NCBI GenBank assembly: GCA_017513965.1
Contig: JAFWMI010000093.1
Coordinates: 1 to 64,000, forward strand
Source of the DNA: Atopobiaceae bacterium
Lineage (GTDB): Bacteria; Actinomycetota; Coriobacteriia; Coriobacteriales; Atopobiaceae
DNA: 64,000 nt
Direction of reading: 5' to 3'
Both the position numbers and the translations under genes were made by a program. Shown one piece after another: positions 9,524 to 18,321 of the stretch (position 1 is the first letter of the stretch; every line of letters starts with the position of its first letter). The notes beneath the pieces were generated by a model, which saw only the letters and a list, made by a program, of their open reading frames with translations, was not told where the DNA came from and searched no databases.

Positions 9524-10318
9524 GTGTACAAAGTAGGCAACTTCTTTCAGAATGACGACGTGGACGTTATTGCGCAGCTGGGTCCGTTTAGCGTGATTCA
9601 ATGGAAGCGCGATTTGTCTGTGGATGGCATGAATGCACAACAGGTGTGGTTTGCCGAGCAGATGAACGTTCGCCGCCGCCAAGTGGTTTGTAATCTGGCC
9701 GTGTCTCCTGTAACGGTACAAGCGGGCGCCATGCAATGGATGGTAGGCGACGTTGAGGCACGTACAGGGGTAAAGGGCATGGGCGATTTGCTGGGCAAGA
9801 CGTTGCGTGGTGCCGTTACCAGAGAAAGTGCCATTAAGCCCGAGTATACCGGCAACGGCATGCTCGTACTTGAGCCAACCTACAAGCACATTGTGCTACT
9901 CGACGTGGCACAATGGGGCGGTGGTGTCGTGTTGGACGACGGCTTGTTCTTGGCATGCGAATCGCGCATACAACACAAGACTGTTGCCCGCTCCACGGCT
10001 TCGTCGGCGATTGCGGGTGGAGAAGGCTTGTTCAATCTGGGGCTTATGGGATCTGGCATCGTGTGTCTTGAGGCACCGTGCCCACGTGAGGAGCTTATCG
10101 AGATTGAGCTGCAAAACGATGTGCTCAAGATTGATGGAAACATGGCACTTGCATGGAGCACGTCACTCAGGTTTACCGTGGAACGCTCCGGCAAGTCGCT
10201 GGTGGGTTCGGCAGCTTCCGGCGAGGGGTTGGTTAACGTGTACCGTGGCACCGGACGCGTGCTCATGTCTCCTACGGTGTACAACACAATGCTGGCACCT
10301 GCCGGTGCAAACCGCTAA
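9524..10318 (+). CDS. AIM24 family protein
   Basis: A soluble beta-rich protein of about 264 residues matching the AIM24/TIGR00266 family. Telling stretches are AGAMQWMVGDVEARTGVKG in the first third and ECPREELIEIEL-like text in the last third, with the typical run of glycine-rich turns. I prefer GTG at 9524, four bases after AAAGGTGG; the frame is open back to 9473, directly after nikR. The family is linked to mitochondrial biogenesis in yeast, but its bacterial role is unknown. It probably shares a transcript with nikR. Confidence 0.82.
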   Translation: MYKVGNFFQNDDVDVIAQLGPFSVIQWKRDLSVDGMNAQQVWFAEQMNVRRRQVVCNLAVSPVTVQAGAMQWMVGDVEARTGVKGMGDLLGKTLRGAVTRESAIKPEYTGNGMLVLEPTYKHIVLLDVAQWGGGVVLDDGLFLACESRIQHKTVARSTASSAIAGGEGLFNLGLMGSGIVCLEAPCPREELIEIELQNDVLKIDGNMALAWSTSLRFTVERSGKSLVGSAASGEGLVNVYRGTGRVLMSPTVYNTMLAPAGANR

Positions 10319-10325
10319 GGCAACG

Positions 10326-10331
10326 TATAAT
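10326..10331 (+). promoter_or_regulatory. -10 box of the lipoprotein gene
   Basis: TATAAT lies about 47 bases before the lipoprotein start codon. The same spacing and surrounding bases (AAGGCAA then TATAAT, and AGCCAATAATGAG at the start codon) recur before the paralogue at 19605, so the promoter was duplicated with the gene. No clear -35 box is visible. Confidence 0.5.
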
Positions 10332-10377
10332 ACGCTATGGGCTTCAGAAATGCCTACAACGTGGAAAGGAGCCAATA

Positions 10378-11055
10378 ATGAGGAGTATCAGCAAGGGCAT
10401 GGCTGCGATGGCGCTTGCGATGGCGCTTGCGATGCCGTTGGCAGCATGCGGAGGCGGACAGGCTCAGGGTAACGGCGCACAGAATGACACCGCCAGTCAG
10501 GCGAGTCAGGCTGCCACCGTGGACGTCTCGAGCTGGAAGACGTTTGGCGATGCCTTGGCAGCCAAGACGGACGAGTACAACCTTGCGTCTTGGGATGAGA
10601 ACTACTACGTAACCGTGTTCAATGCTGGCAACTCGATTGTTCGCGTCGTGGTAAAGATGACCCCCGAGGTGTACGAAAAGATTTCTGAACTCGATGGCTC
10701 TGCAGAAGATTATGATGCACAATTCGCCAAGGTGACTGGAGGGCTTGAGCTGGCGAGTGCTGAGGACATCACGAGCGAGAAGCTTTCCCAGAGCGATCTT
10801 GATGCGTGCATTGGCAAGAGAGGACAAGACCTCCTTGATGACGGGTTCGTGTTCGAGTCCTACTACATGTACGGCGGTGATGAGACAGGCGCCACCATGG
10901 CAAAGGGTCATCTTGCCTACAACGTCACGTTCAATACGAAGGTTACCGAAAAACAAACCGAGGACGAGGGCAAGGCGATTAAGAACGCTAAGGTTACCGC
11001 CGTCGAGTATGCTGGCGGATCTGACGCTGCGGTGGATGTTTCAAAGATAAAGTAA
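10378..11055 (+). CDS. Lipoprotein of unknown function, copy 1
   Basis: A 225-residue exported lipoprotein. The signal peptide ends in the lipobox PLAAC with the acylated cysteine at residue 24, followed by a Gly/Gln/Ala linker. The mature domain starts at VDVSSWKTFGDALAAK and includes RVVVKMTPEVYEKI and a late DEGKAIKNAKVTAVEYAGG. I do not recognise a named family. It is clearly paralogous to 19605-20285, which also follows a nikR gene, so the nikR-lipoprotein pairing may be functional. A strong ribosome binding site (GGAAAGGAG) precedes it and a terminator follows. Confidence 0.85.
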   Translation: MRSISKGMAAMALAMALAMPLAACGGGQAQGNGAQNDTASQASQAATVDVSSWKTFGDALAAKTDEYNLASWDENYYVTVFNAGNSIVRVVVKMTPEVYEKISELDGSAEDYDAQFAKVTGGLELASAEDITSEKLSQSDLDACIGKRGQDLLDDGFVFESYYMYGGDETGATMAKGHLAYNVTFNTKVTEKQTEDEGKAIKNAKVTAVEYAGGSDAAVDVSKIK

Positions 11056-11083
11056 CTTCCGACTGCAAGCCTTGAACTGAGCG

Positions 11084-11118
11084 CCTCCGAGCGATGTTGT
11101 TGCTCGGAGGTTGTTTTT
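11084..11118 (+). terminator. Rho-independent terminator
   Basis: CCTCCGAGC at 11084-11092 pairs with GCTCGGAGG at 11102-11110 around a nine-base loop, followed by TTGTTTTT. It sits 28 bases after the lipoprotein stop codon. Confidence 0.85.
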
Positions 11119-11241
11119 GTAGAGGACACGAAGTGAACAGGGAAGATCGACCATGCCGAGAATGGAGTGGGTTGCTGCCCCAAATGACACATGGGCATGG
11201 TATTGTTTGAGGGAGACCATCATCGGCGAAGGTAGGTCCTC

Positions 11242-12096
11242 ATGATTAAGCTCGTGCTCTCGGATATGGACAACACGCTCATTCCTTTTGGAAGGGAATG
11301 CGTCTCCCCACGAACCATCGATGCGATTCATGCCTGTCAGGAACAGGGCGTGGACTTTGGGCCGACCACCGGTCGCGATCGCTCTGAGCTCGCGGGCTTC
11401 TTTGGCGGAGATCGTAGCTGCTACAACACGGCGGTGGCGGTGAATGGCTTGAAGGTGTACTACCTGCGTTCCCTTGTCTTCGAGAAGAATCTCGACGACG
11501 TGCCCCTGCACCAGGCAGCCGAGCTGGTAGCAAGAAGGCCCGGCTGTGCGTTTGTTACCTATCGTTCCGACGGGCTTGGCGACTGGGTCGGGATATCACG
11601 GGAAGAGATGGGTTCCATGTTCGATCGTGCGTTTATGTCGGGAGGCATGTGGCACGAAGTGTTGCCTGTCTACCCCGTTGCCAAAGCGGGAGTTATTTGC
11701 ATCGCTGGCGACGAGGCGCTCGCTGCACTGCAGGACGAGTTGCAGTCGTCCTTCCCAATGTTCGATTTCTTGAACACAGTAGTCAACTGGATGGATGTGT
11801 CCATACATGGGTGGAGCAAGGTCGAGGGAATCAAGCAGCTCATCAAGACGCTCAGGCTCTCGCTCGACGAGGTGTGCGTGTTTGGCGACGCAGACAACGA
11901 CCTCTCAATGCTGGAGTACATTCCCAACTCCTGCGCTGTGGCCAACGCCAACGAGGCTGCCACGCGTGCCGCGCGCTGGCATGTGGGTGCTTCAGCTGAC
12001 GATGGCGTTGCCATCGCCCTTGAGCAGATTGCTGAGGCGGCGCGGCTGTGCAACGAGCGCGGCACCGAAGACATACTACCCGCCTTCATGTGCTAG
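11242..12096 (+). CDS. Cof-type HAD family hydrolase
   Basis: A 284-residue phosphatase of the HAD superfamily, Cof/YbiV-like subgroup. Motif I is LSDMDNTL at residues 6-13, where the first Asp is the nucleophile. Motif II is the Thr of GPTTGRDR, and motif III/IV is VFGDADNDLSML near residue 213, with a conserved Lys before it (WSKVEGIKQL). The type IIB cap lies between. Such enzymes dephosphorylate sugar phosphates or cofactors, but the substrate cannot be read from sequence. It appears monocistronic. Confidence 0.88.
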   Translation: MIKLVLSDMDNTLIPFGRECVSPRTIDAIHACQEQGVDFGPTTGRDRSELAGFFGGDRSCYNTAVAVNGLKVYYLRSLVFEKNLDDVPLHQAAELVARRPGCAFVTYRSDGLGDWVGISREEMGSMFDRAFMSGGMWHEVLPVYPVAKAGVICIAGDEALAALQDELQSSFPMFDFLNTVVNWMDVSIHGWSKVEGIKQLIKTLRLSLDEVCVFGDADNDLSMLEYIPNSCAVANANEAATRAARWHVGASADDGVAIALEQIAEAARLCNERGTEDILPAFMC

Positions 12097-12100
12097 GTGT

Positions 12101-12128
12101 CCGTTGGGGGACAGTCCCTCCCCAACGG
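12101..12128. repeat. GGGACnGTCCC palindrome (REP-like)
   Basis: CCGTTGGGG and its complement flank GACAGTCCC just after the HAD phosphatase stop codon. It belongs to the dispersed palindrome family of this window and may terminate transcription. Confidence 0.65.
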
Positions 12129-12279
12129 CTTGACGGGGCGATTGGTGTACACGTGTACCCTCTGAACTGAGATAAAGTACCTCACTTGATTATGGTTAGG
12201 AAGGATACTTGGCGGAATCCCGTCCGCGAAGGAACATGTTACAGTAGACGGGAGTTTGGTCGCTAAGGAAGGCGTCAGC

Positions 12280-12879
12280 ATGGCATCGGGTGTTGTTGAG
12301 CGCGTGAAGGCACGTCCGTCCGACGCGCTGTTGGTAGTCCTTTCGGTACTTTTGCTCGTAGCGTTTGGACTTGCCTATCTGTACCACCTTCGGTACAGCA
12401 AGGTAGATGACTCGGTGATGCCGGGCAAGGTCGAGCTGGTGTGCAACGATCGCTCGGTTGTTACGTTGGACATCACAAGTATGGATGACGCAACCATCGA
12501 ATTCGACGGACTCGTAGTCCATGGTAAGCTCAGGATCAATGGTATGGACACACAGTCGATTCTTTATTCGCTTAATGATGCGTCATATGAGAATGGCCTC
12601 AATCCTGAGGACTTCGCCCTGCTGCTGCGCGTTCCCCGTGGTGGCCTGCAGGGGGACCTTTCTGGTCCGTGGATGGTCTACTTTGCTCAGATTGAGGGTG
12701 ACGCGAAACACAGCATGTGGGCCCTGCTCGAGCAGGGCGGAAGGGCGCACTACGGAACAAGCAGGTCAGACAACCCCATGACCATGTTGTACCCCGAGTT
12801 GAAAAAAGTCTCAAAGGCAGGGACGTGGAAGCGTGACGGGAGCCGAATCATGGTAACGGTGCCTAAGAAGCAGGTCTAA
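12280..12879 (+). CDS. Membrane-anchored protein of unknown function, paralogue of the gene at 15314
   Basis: A 199-residue protein with a short basic N-terminus, one membrane helix (LLVVLSVLLLVAFGLAYLYH, about residues 17-36) and an extracytoplasmic domain. The C-terminal part (PWMVYFAQIEGDAKHSMWAL to the lysine-rich end) matches the end of the broken gene at 15314-16075 in layout: a GxW motif, an HS/HT-x-W strand pair and a final short strand. ATG at 12280 is supported by AAGGAAGG eight bases upstream; the frame is open to 12256. I do not recognise the family. It opens the envelope locus. Confidence 0.72.
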   Translation: MASGVVERVKARPSDALLVVLSVLLLVAFGLAYLYHLRYSKVDDSVMPGKVELVCNDRSVVTLDITSMDDATIEFDGLVVHGKLRINGMDTQSILYSLNDASYENGLNPEDFALLLRVPRGGLQGDLSGPWMVYFAQIEGDAKHSMWALLEQGGRAHYGTSRSDNPMTMLYPELKKVSKAGTWKRDGSRIMVTVPKKQV

Positions 12880-12980
12880 GAAGTACGTTGTTATCGCGTT
12901 GGGTGTATGGAAGAGCTACTACAGAGCATTTGCTAGAATTGCAAAGCGAGAAAACTAGAGATATCCGATAAAGCAAAGTT

Positions 12981-14240
12981 ATGGTGGTTATGAAAAACCT
13001 ACAAAGCACAGCAGGGTGCTCAGGACAGGGCCAGATTGTTCCGATGTGGAGTCGTAGTTTTTCTCAAGTCGTACGAGACGGCTCGGAGGGATTATTGCCT
13101 GCTTGGCTGTCGACAGCGTCAGTTGTCATTTACATCGTCTCAAAGGTTCTGTTTGGGTCGACGACGTTAGCGAATAGCTATCCTTGGCTTGCAACGAGCG
13201 GGCTGCCGGCGCTGCTAGAATGTGTTGCGCTCGCGTTGGCATGCATTGGCCTGATTGTTCGTTGTTCGAAACTCAGCTTCGCGCAGGTGCTTATATGTTG
13301 CCTAGCAGTTTCTCTGTCGTCGATATCGGCGGTTAACACAGGTGATTATCTCCTATTACAAGATTTTATTATCATAGCCGCAATTCCTTGGGATAACATT
13401 GAGCGCTTGCTCAAAATTTACGGTCTAATAGTGCTTTCAATAATAATCGCAACTATGATTTTTGCGGTATTTGGTTGCTTGTATAATAAGGACGTGATTC
13501 CGAACGAAAGGCTCGTATACGCTTTTGGCTTCTCGCACCCCAATACACTTGGAGGTATTTTATTCTCTGTGACCAGTGCCCTGTCGCTAGCTTATTGGAA
13601 GAGCAAGTATTGGTGGATTCCTAATGTTCTGACATTGCTCAGTGCCATCTTTTCGTTCGTAGCACTCTCTTCACGGACGGCTGCAATACTTTGTGTCCTT
13701 TTTTCCGTGCTGTCTATCCTTCTTCACAAGTTGCCAATGAATAATATGAGTACGACCCGGCGGATAATGCGCGTTGTTATTATCGCAATACCTGTCGCCT
13801 TGTTGTTTTTGATGTCCTTCTGCTCCATTTGGTACGATAGCAGCAATCCATTTTTTGCTTTTATGGACCGAATCACGAGCTACAGGCCTTATTATTCTCA
13901 TGAGTACTATACGAATGTGGGGTCTATCAGCCTATTTGGACGTCCGATTGAAATCCCACCTCACTATCATAATGGGGTGCCTTTTCAGAGTCTGGATTCT
14001 GGATACAGCTATATGATTTTCGTATACGGGTTGGGTGCTCTTGTAGCCCTGCTTATAACATACCTCTATGCCGTTCCCATGATCGTGAAATCAGAATACT
14101 GTCTTGGGTTTTCGTTGCTGATTGTAATGAGTTCGATTTACTTTTTGATTGAGCGCTTTCCTCTTTCTATTGCCATGTCTCCGGCTATACTCCTGTTGTC
14201 TTATGCCTTTGAACCGCGAGGTGTTGTTTTAGATGAGTAA
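12981..14240 (+). CDS. O-antigen ligase/polymerase-like membrane protein
   Basis: A 419-residue protein with ten or more membrane helices. A large outside loop lies near residues 290-340 (DRITSYRPYYSHEYYTNVGS, then PPHYHNGVPFQSLDSGYSY), the architecture of Wzy polymerases and WaaL ligases that join glycan units outside the membrane. The motif FGFSHPNTLGG is typical of the group. The gene is visibly richer in A+T than its surroundings, as these genes often are, which suggests transfer. The start is uncertain: ATG at 12981 and 12990 both lack a strong ribosome binding site. It overlaps the next gene by eight bases. Confidence 0.75.
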   Translation: MVVMKNLQSTAGCSGQGQIVPMWSRSFSQVVRDGSEGLLPAWLSTASVVIYIVSKVLFGSTTLANSYPWLATSGLPALLECVALALACIGLIVRCSKLSFAQVLICCLAVSLSSISAVNTGDYLLLQDFIIIAAIPWDNIERLLKIYGLIVLSIIIATMIFAVFGCLYNKDVIPNERLVYAFGFSHPNTLGGILFSVTSALSLAYWKSKYWWIPNVLTLLSAIFSFVALSSRTAAILCVLFSVLSILLHKLPMNNMSTTRRIMRVVIIAIPVALLFLMSFCSIWYDSSNPFFAFMDRITSYRPYYSHEYYTNVGSISLFGRPIEIPPHYHNGVPFQSLDSGYSYMIFVYGLGALVALLITYLYAVPMIVKSEYCLGFSLLIVMSSIYFLIERFPLSIAMSPAILLLSYAFEPRGVVLDE

Positions 14241-15312
14241 AACTTGTTTACATGCCCTGAGGAAGCGTTTTGATCGACCGGTGGGCGACTATGGGCATGA
14301 GACGTTGGTGGGTGTGGCAGTTGCAATTTGGACCTTTGGCCAGCTCGTCTTTACACATGCGACCGTGGGGCAACTACCCTTTGCCCGTGAGTTCAGCTTG
14401 GGTGTGTGCTGTGCGTCCGTTGCACTTGGCTGCTTGGTTGCCGCTATAGCCAGCAGGCAATTCGAGTTTGAGCCTGCCGGTTTGGCTGGACTTGGCATCT
14501 TTCTTTTTGTGGCTATTACTGTTTGGAACAAACTGAGAAGTCCTCGATTACTCGTCCTGCTTCTTCTCATCGTTGCGGCACGACAGATGAACGTGCGTCG
14601 ATTGTTGCGATTCTATGTGGGAGGCGCGGTTGCCGCGCTGTTTGTTGTTGCGGTCCTCGCGGTACTTGGTGTTACGACCATCAATCTTAATCCCTCGATT
14701 GGATTTGGTTTTGCAAATGCCAAGACCGTAGCTTGTTTGCTCATGGGTATCGTGGCTGCAATCTGCATATCAGAGGACAGGCGTGGCATGAGGGTACCCT
14801 GTGCCGTGCTCTGTTTGTTATGCGTCGTCGTAACCATGTTTGTCCTACGGGTCAGGAGCTACGCAGTCTTTATGGCGCTCATGGGCGTTTGTGTGCTGGG
14901 TCGGGACGTGTTGGCGCGCTTTGCTGCTGGGCTGATGGTGCATCGTGAGTTCAGCTCGTTTGTGGCAGCGCTGCCTATCGTGCTGTTCTGTCTCTCCCAA
15001 GACGCCACTAAGTTCTATCCGTTTGCCTCGTTTGTGAATGGTGGATACAAGTCGATCCTCTCACAGTATGGTTTTGCCACGCTATGCTGTATGGCCATGG
15101 TTTACGTGCGCGCTGTGTTACTGGCTAGCAGAGAGCAACACACGGTGCTTGCTTGGGCTTTACTGTGCATATATTTGCTGGTATGTGTTCGCGAAGCGAA
15201 CGTCACGCTCCTCGAGTTCAACGGCATGCTCCTGTTCTTCGCCCTGGGCATGAACAAAGGCGTCTTGGGTTTGGATGAACCCAAGACATACTCATCGGCA
15301 AGGGGTGAGTAA
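14233..15312 (+). CDS. Second polymerase-like polytopic membrane protein
   Basis: A 359-residue membrane protein with about ten helices, translated from ATG at 14233 inside the end of the preceding gene, so the two are co-expressed. The central GFGFANAKTVACLLMG corresponds to the FGFSHPNTLGG segment of its neighbour, and an extracytoplasmic part follows near SQDATKFYPFASFVNGGYKS. The arrangement is that of a shorter relative of the O-antigen polymerase family, but similarity is faint and the assignment is tentative. Base composition is closer to the chromosome than the upstream gene. Confidence 0.6.
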   Translation: MSKTCLHALRKRFDRPVGDYGHETLVGVAVAIWTFGQLVFTHATVGQLPFAREFSLGVCCASVALGCLVAAIASRQFEFEPAGLAGLGIFLFVAITVWNKLRSPRLLVLLLLIVAARQMNVRRLLRFYVGGAVAALFVVAVLAVLGVTTINLNPSIGFGFANAKTVACLLMGIVAAICISEDRRGMRVPCAVLCLLCVVVTMFVLRVRSYAVFMALMGVCVLGRDVLARFAAGLMVHREFSSFVAALPIVLFCLSQDATKFYPFASFVNGGYKSILSQYGFATLCCMAMVYVRAVLLASREQHTVLAWALLCIYLLVCVREANVTLLEFNGMLLFFALGMNKGVLGLDEPKTYSSARGE

Positions 15313-15313
15313 C

Positions 15314-16075
15314 GTGGTGCGGTGGTCCAAAGGCTTTGTCTACAGCGACGGAGAGCCTCAAGAAGTCGGTTCGCGTAGGTTCCTAATCGCGGTTTTGGCG
15401 GTATTGGCAGTTAGTATGATGCTGCTCGCGATTATGTGATTTAATACGTCCACGAAAGCACTGTCGACGTATGACGGGCCTTGTTTGATGGTGCACGGAG
15501 CACAGTACGACGAGATTGAGTCGTACGAAGAGTTGCACGATTTGCAGGTAATGGGATTGTATCCGCAGGAGTTCCGATTGGGACTCAACGACGAAAGCGT
15601 TAACGAGGATGGCAAAAAGGTAGGGGATACGCTCTCCTATCGCTTTTTGGGGCGGAACAACGACGAACACCTCACTACGGCATATTTCGACGCCCGTGTG
15701 AAGATCGTCCTCACGGGTTTGAGAGGCGAAGCAACCGATTATCGAATCACGCCCAAGAGTTCTAGAGAGTCCAAGGTGTGGAACGCGTATGCGACGATAC
15801 CCAGGCAACGAAACTTGGATAATCCGGTAGGGACGTGGCGTCTTATCGTGGAATCACCAAAACAATCCTGGAAACACACGACTTGGCTTACGGTTCATGG
15901 AGATGGTACAGGTGAGTTTGGCTCCATCGACAAGAACGCAAACGTAGCCACGGCTTCCGAACTCGCGAAGGCTTCGCATCCCTGCACAGTGACATGCGAG
16001 AAGGTGTCGAATGGCACTAGGCTTGTGGCGCGCTACGAGGGTGGAACGTACGTACTAACCGTGACGGAGGCGTAA
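15314..16075 (+). pseudogene. Membrane-anchored protein with in-frame TGA, paralogue of the gene at 12280
   Basis: Translation from GTG at 15314 gives 41 residues with a membrane anchor (RRFLIAVLAVLAVSMMLLAI), then meets TGA at 15437-15439. The same frame stays open afterwards from FNTSTKALSTYDGP to the stop at 16075, with a C-terminal domain (PVGTWRLIVESPKQSWKHTT) like that of 12280-12879. The gene therefore looks like one anchored protein of about 253 residues split by a single nonsense codon. ATG at 15485 could yield only the soluble part, which lacks any export signal. A sequencing error is possible. Confidence 0.7.
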
Positions 16076-16243
16076 AGACCGCATTGTGGTGGCAAGGAGC
16101 GATTCGTCGCGTTTGGTCAGGAATAACCTAAGTACGACGCACGTGCCAGTAATTTCCCCCGTATGTATGACTCAGAAGACGTGATTATAATACTGAAGTC
16201 ATGCGACAACCCGTTGTTATGGGAACATGGGAAGGGGAATGCT

Positions 16244-17641
16244 GTGTCACCGATACTCTCTAGGGTCAAACTAAACAAACGGCAGGTGATTGCTATGGTG
16301 GTGTTCGTTACCATCTCCTCTGCCGCCCAAATGGTTTCCCCTACACTGGTCAGCATCATGATTGATGGCGTGAGCAACAATGACCAGACGACCATCATCT
16401 ACCTCGCCATCGCGATAATCGTGCTTGCGCTGGTGGCGTGCGCAACGAACGTGGTAGCCACAAACTTGGCCTCCACGCTCACCACCAAGTTTTCTGCTAA
16501 CCTTCGAAAGGAGCTCTTTCGCAAGGTCCAGAGCTTCTCGGCAATCGATATTGACAAATATGGAGCTGCGTCCCTCATCTCGCGCAACACGACGGACGTG
16601 AGCGTAATCCAGAACTTCCTCGTCATGCTGTTCCGCATTGGCCTCCTGGCGCCGACGATGGCGGCAATCGGACTTGTGCTCGCCGTTGCGACTACCGGCC
16701 AACTTGCACTCGTGCTTGCCGTTGCCATACCAGTCGTGGTCGTGGTAATCGCGCTCATACTTATTAGGGCAAGTACGTACTCGGTAAAGCTGAGGAACAT
16801 GATCGACAAGATCAACCAGCTCTTTTTGGAGACCCTCGAGGGCGTTCGCGTCATTCGTGCTTTCAACAAGCAGGAACACGAGACGCGTCGCTTTGACGAG
16901 ACGAACGAGGAGGCGGCTGAGGTCTCTCGCAAGTCTATCGCAATCTCAGGCATGCTTATGCCCGTCGTGAACGTTCTCTTTGGCTTCACCTCCGTGGGTG
17001 CGATGCTCGTTGGCTCTTATTTGGTGGCAAAGAACCAGCTGGATGTTGCGGCATTGGTAGCTGCGACTCAGTACATCAACATGATTCTTATTGCAATCGT
17101 GCTTCTTGCGGTGGTCATTGCCCTGTTCCCCGATGCCTACGCCTGTATGAAGCGTATCGGTGACGTGCTTCAGACGGAAGCGCAAATAACGGACTCACAA
17201 AAGGACGCGTGCCAAAAGACCTGCAAGGGTACCGTGGAGTTCCGCATCGTGACCTTCGCCTATCCGGGAGCGGATGCGCCGGTAATCAAGGGTATAGACT
17301 TCGTATCGAGGCTCGGCGAGACGACTGCGATCATTGGCAGGACCGGCTGTGGCAAGTCGAGCGTCGTAAAGCTGATTCCCCGACCCTACGACACCCTTTT
17401 TGGAGACGTGCTCGTGGACGGCGTCAACGTAAAGGACTACAAGCTCGACGAGCTCAGGGATTTGATTGGGTACGTGCCACAGAAGAACGTCCTCTTTACC
17501 GACGACATTGCCAGCAACCTAAACTTTGGAAACGAAAACGGAACCGAGGAGGACTGGAAAGAAGCCACGCGCATTGCCTGCGCCGACGAGTTCGTGGAGA
17601 AGAAGGACGGATGTAAATGTCAAGGACTTTTTTCTTGGTAG
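16244..17641 (+). pseudogene. ABC exporter half-transporter, cut off within the ATPase domain by an IS element
   Basis: A type I ABC exporter with six membrane helices (residues 10-300) and the beginning of the nucleotide-binding domain. Walker A is GRTGCGKSS and the Q-loop is YVPQKNVLF. After RIACADEFVEKKDG the sequence leaves the family and stops, so the signature LSGGQ, Walker B and H-loop are all missing and the protein cannot hydrolyse ATP normally. The break lies next to the IS3-family end at 17641. I prefer GTG at 16244, six bases after AAGGGG; the frame is open to 16163. Its usual partner half-transporter is absent, presumably lost in the same event. Confidence 0.85.
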
Positions 17642-17676
17642 GGACTGCGGTGGAGAACTTGGACCAAGAATCCGCG

Positions 17677-17985
17677 TTACCAGATATCGTACTCCTCTTT
17701 GGGGTCGGTTACAGCCAACTCCATCCCATCGGCCTCGCACTCGAGGGCCTTTGCGAGCTCCCGGACGATCGAGGGGTCGCACGCCTGCGAGACAAGCTCA
17801 CCGATCGTGATGGTCGCATGCACGAGGAACTTGGCGTCGTTCCCGGGGTACGGCTCGGCAAACGAGGCCGGGCACTCGTTGAACAGGAGGTAGTCTCCCT
17901 CTCCGTCGGGAACCTTGAGACACGCGATTACCTCGGCGTCCGGATTCGATCCGCGAAGGGCATCCATCAGCTCCGACACTCTCAT
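17677..17985 (-). CDS. Passenger ORF inside the IS3 element, unknown function (102 aa)
   Basis: A 102-residue acidic protein starting 11 bases after the orfB stop, with GGGGG just before the ATG, so it would be translated on the transposase message. It reads MRVSELMDALRGSNPDAEVI at the start and has AKFLVHATITIGELVSQACD in the middle. There are no membrane segments. I do not recognise the family. IS3 elements normally carry only orfA and orfB, so an extra gene between orfB and the terminal repeat is unusual. It may be a cargo gene or a remnant of the element's host DNA. Confidence 0.55.
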   Translation of the reverse strand: MRVSELMDALRGSNPDAEVIACLKVPDGEGDYLLFNECPASFAEPYPGNDAKFLVHATITIGELVSQACDPSIVRELAKALECEADGMELAVTDPKEEYDIW

Positions 17986-17996
17986 TCACAAACCCC

Positions 17997-18296
17997 CTAT
18001 GCCGCCAGTCCAAGGTCCCTCCGATACGCCATCGGGCTCCTGTAGCCGAGGTCGCTCTTGATCCTGGCGTCCCTGTACCATCTCAGGTACGCGTCGAGCA
18101 TTCCCATGAACTCCTCGAGCGTGACCCCGCTCCAGTCGCAACCGTAGAAGAACTCTATCTTCAGCCTGCCGAAATATCCTTCGCACCTCGCGTTGTCGGG
18201 ACTGCACCCCTTCCTTGACATCGACCTGACCAGCCCGTTTTCCTTGCAAATCTCTATCCATCCCGGCCAGCGATAGTGACAGCCCCGATCCGAGCT
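17997..18296 (-). pseudogene. C-terminal third of an IS3-family OrfB transposase
   Basis: Ninety-nine residues of integrase-core sequence starting abruptly at SSDRGCHYRWPGW and continuing through SRKGCSPDNARCEGYFGRLK, where the Glu is the third acidic catalytic residue, to a normal end at DLGLAA. The two earlier catalytic aspartates and the N-terminal half are missing, so the protein is inactive. The break is exactly at the 34-bp palindrome at 18288-18321. Confidence 0.85.
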
Positions 18297-18321
18297 AAGC
18301 CGAATTCGGCTTAGCTCGGAT
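18288..18321. repeat. Perfect 34-bp palindrome joining two transposase fragments
   Basis: The sequence is its own reverse complement around a central GAATTC at 18302-18307. Each arm ends in AGCTCGGAT, which encodes the SSD of the transposase SSDRG motif on its own strand, so two IS3 orfB fragments are joined mirror-fashion at the same codon. Confidence 0.9.

Noticed and set aside
12093-12281. Minus-strand small gene before the anchored protein
   Set aside because: No ribosome binding site, and it overlaps the promoter region and a REP-like palindrome.
16163-16243. Earlier ATG for the ABC exporter
   Set aside because: The 27 added residues precede the usual start of such exporters, and GTG 16244 has a good ribosome binding site.
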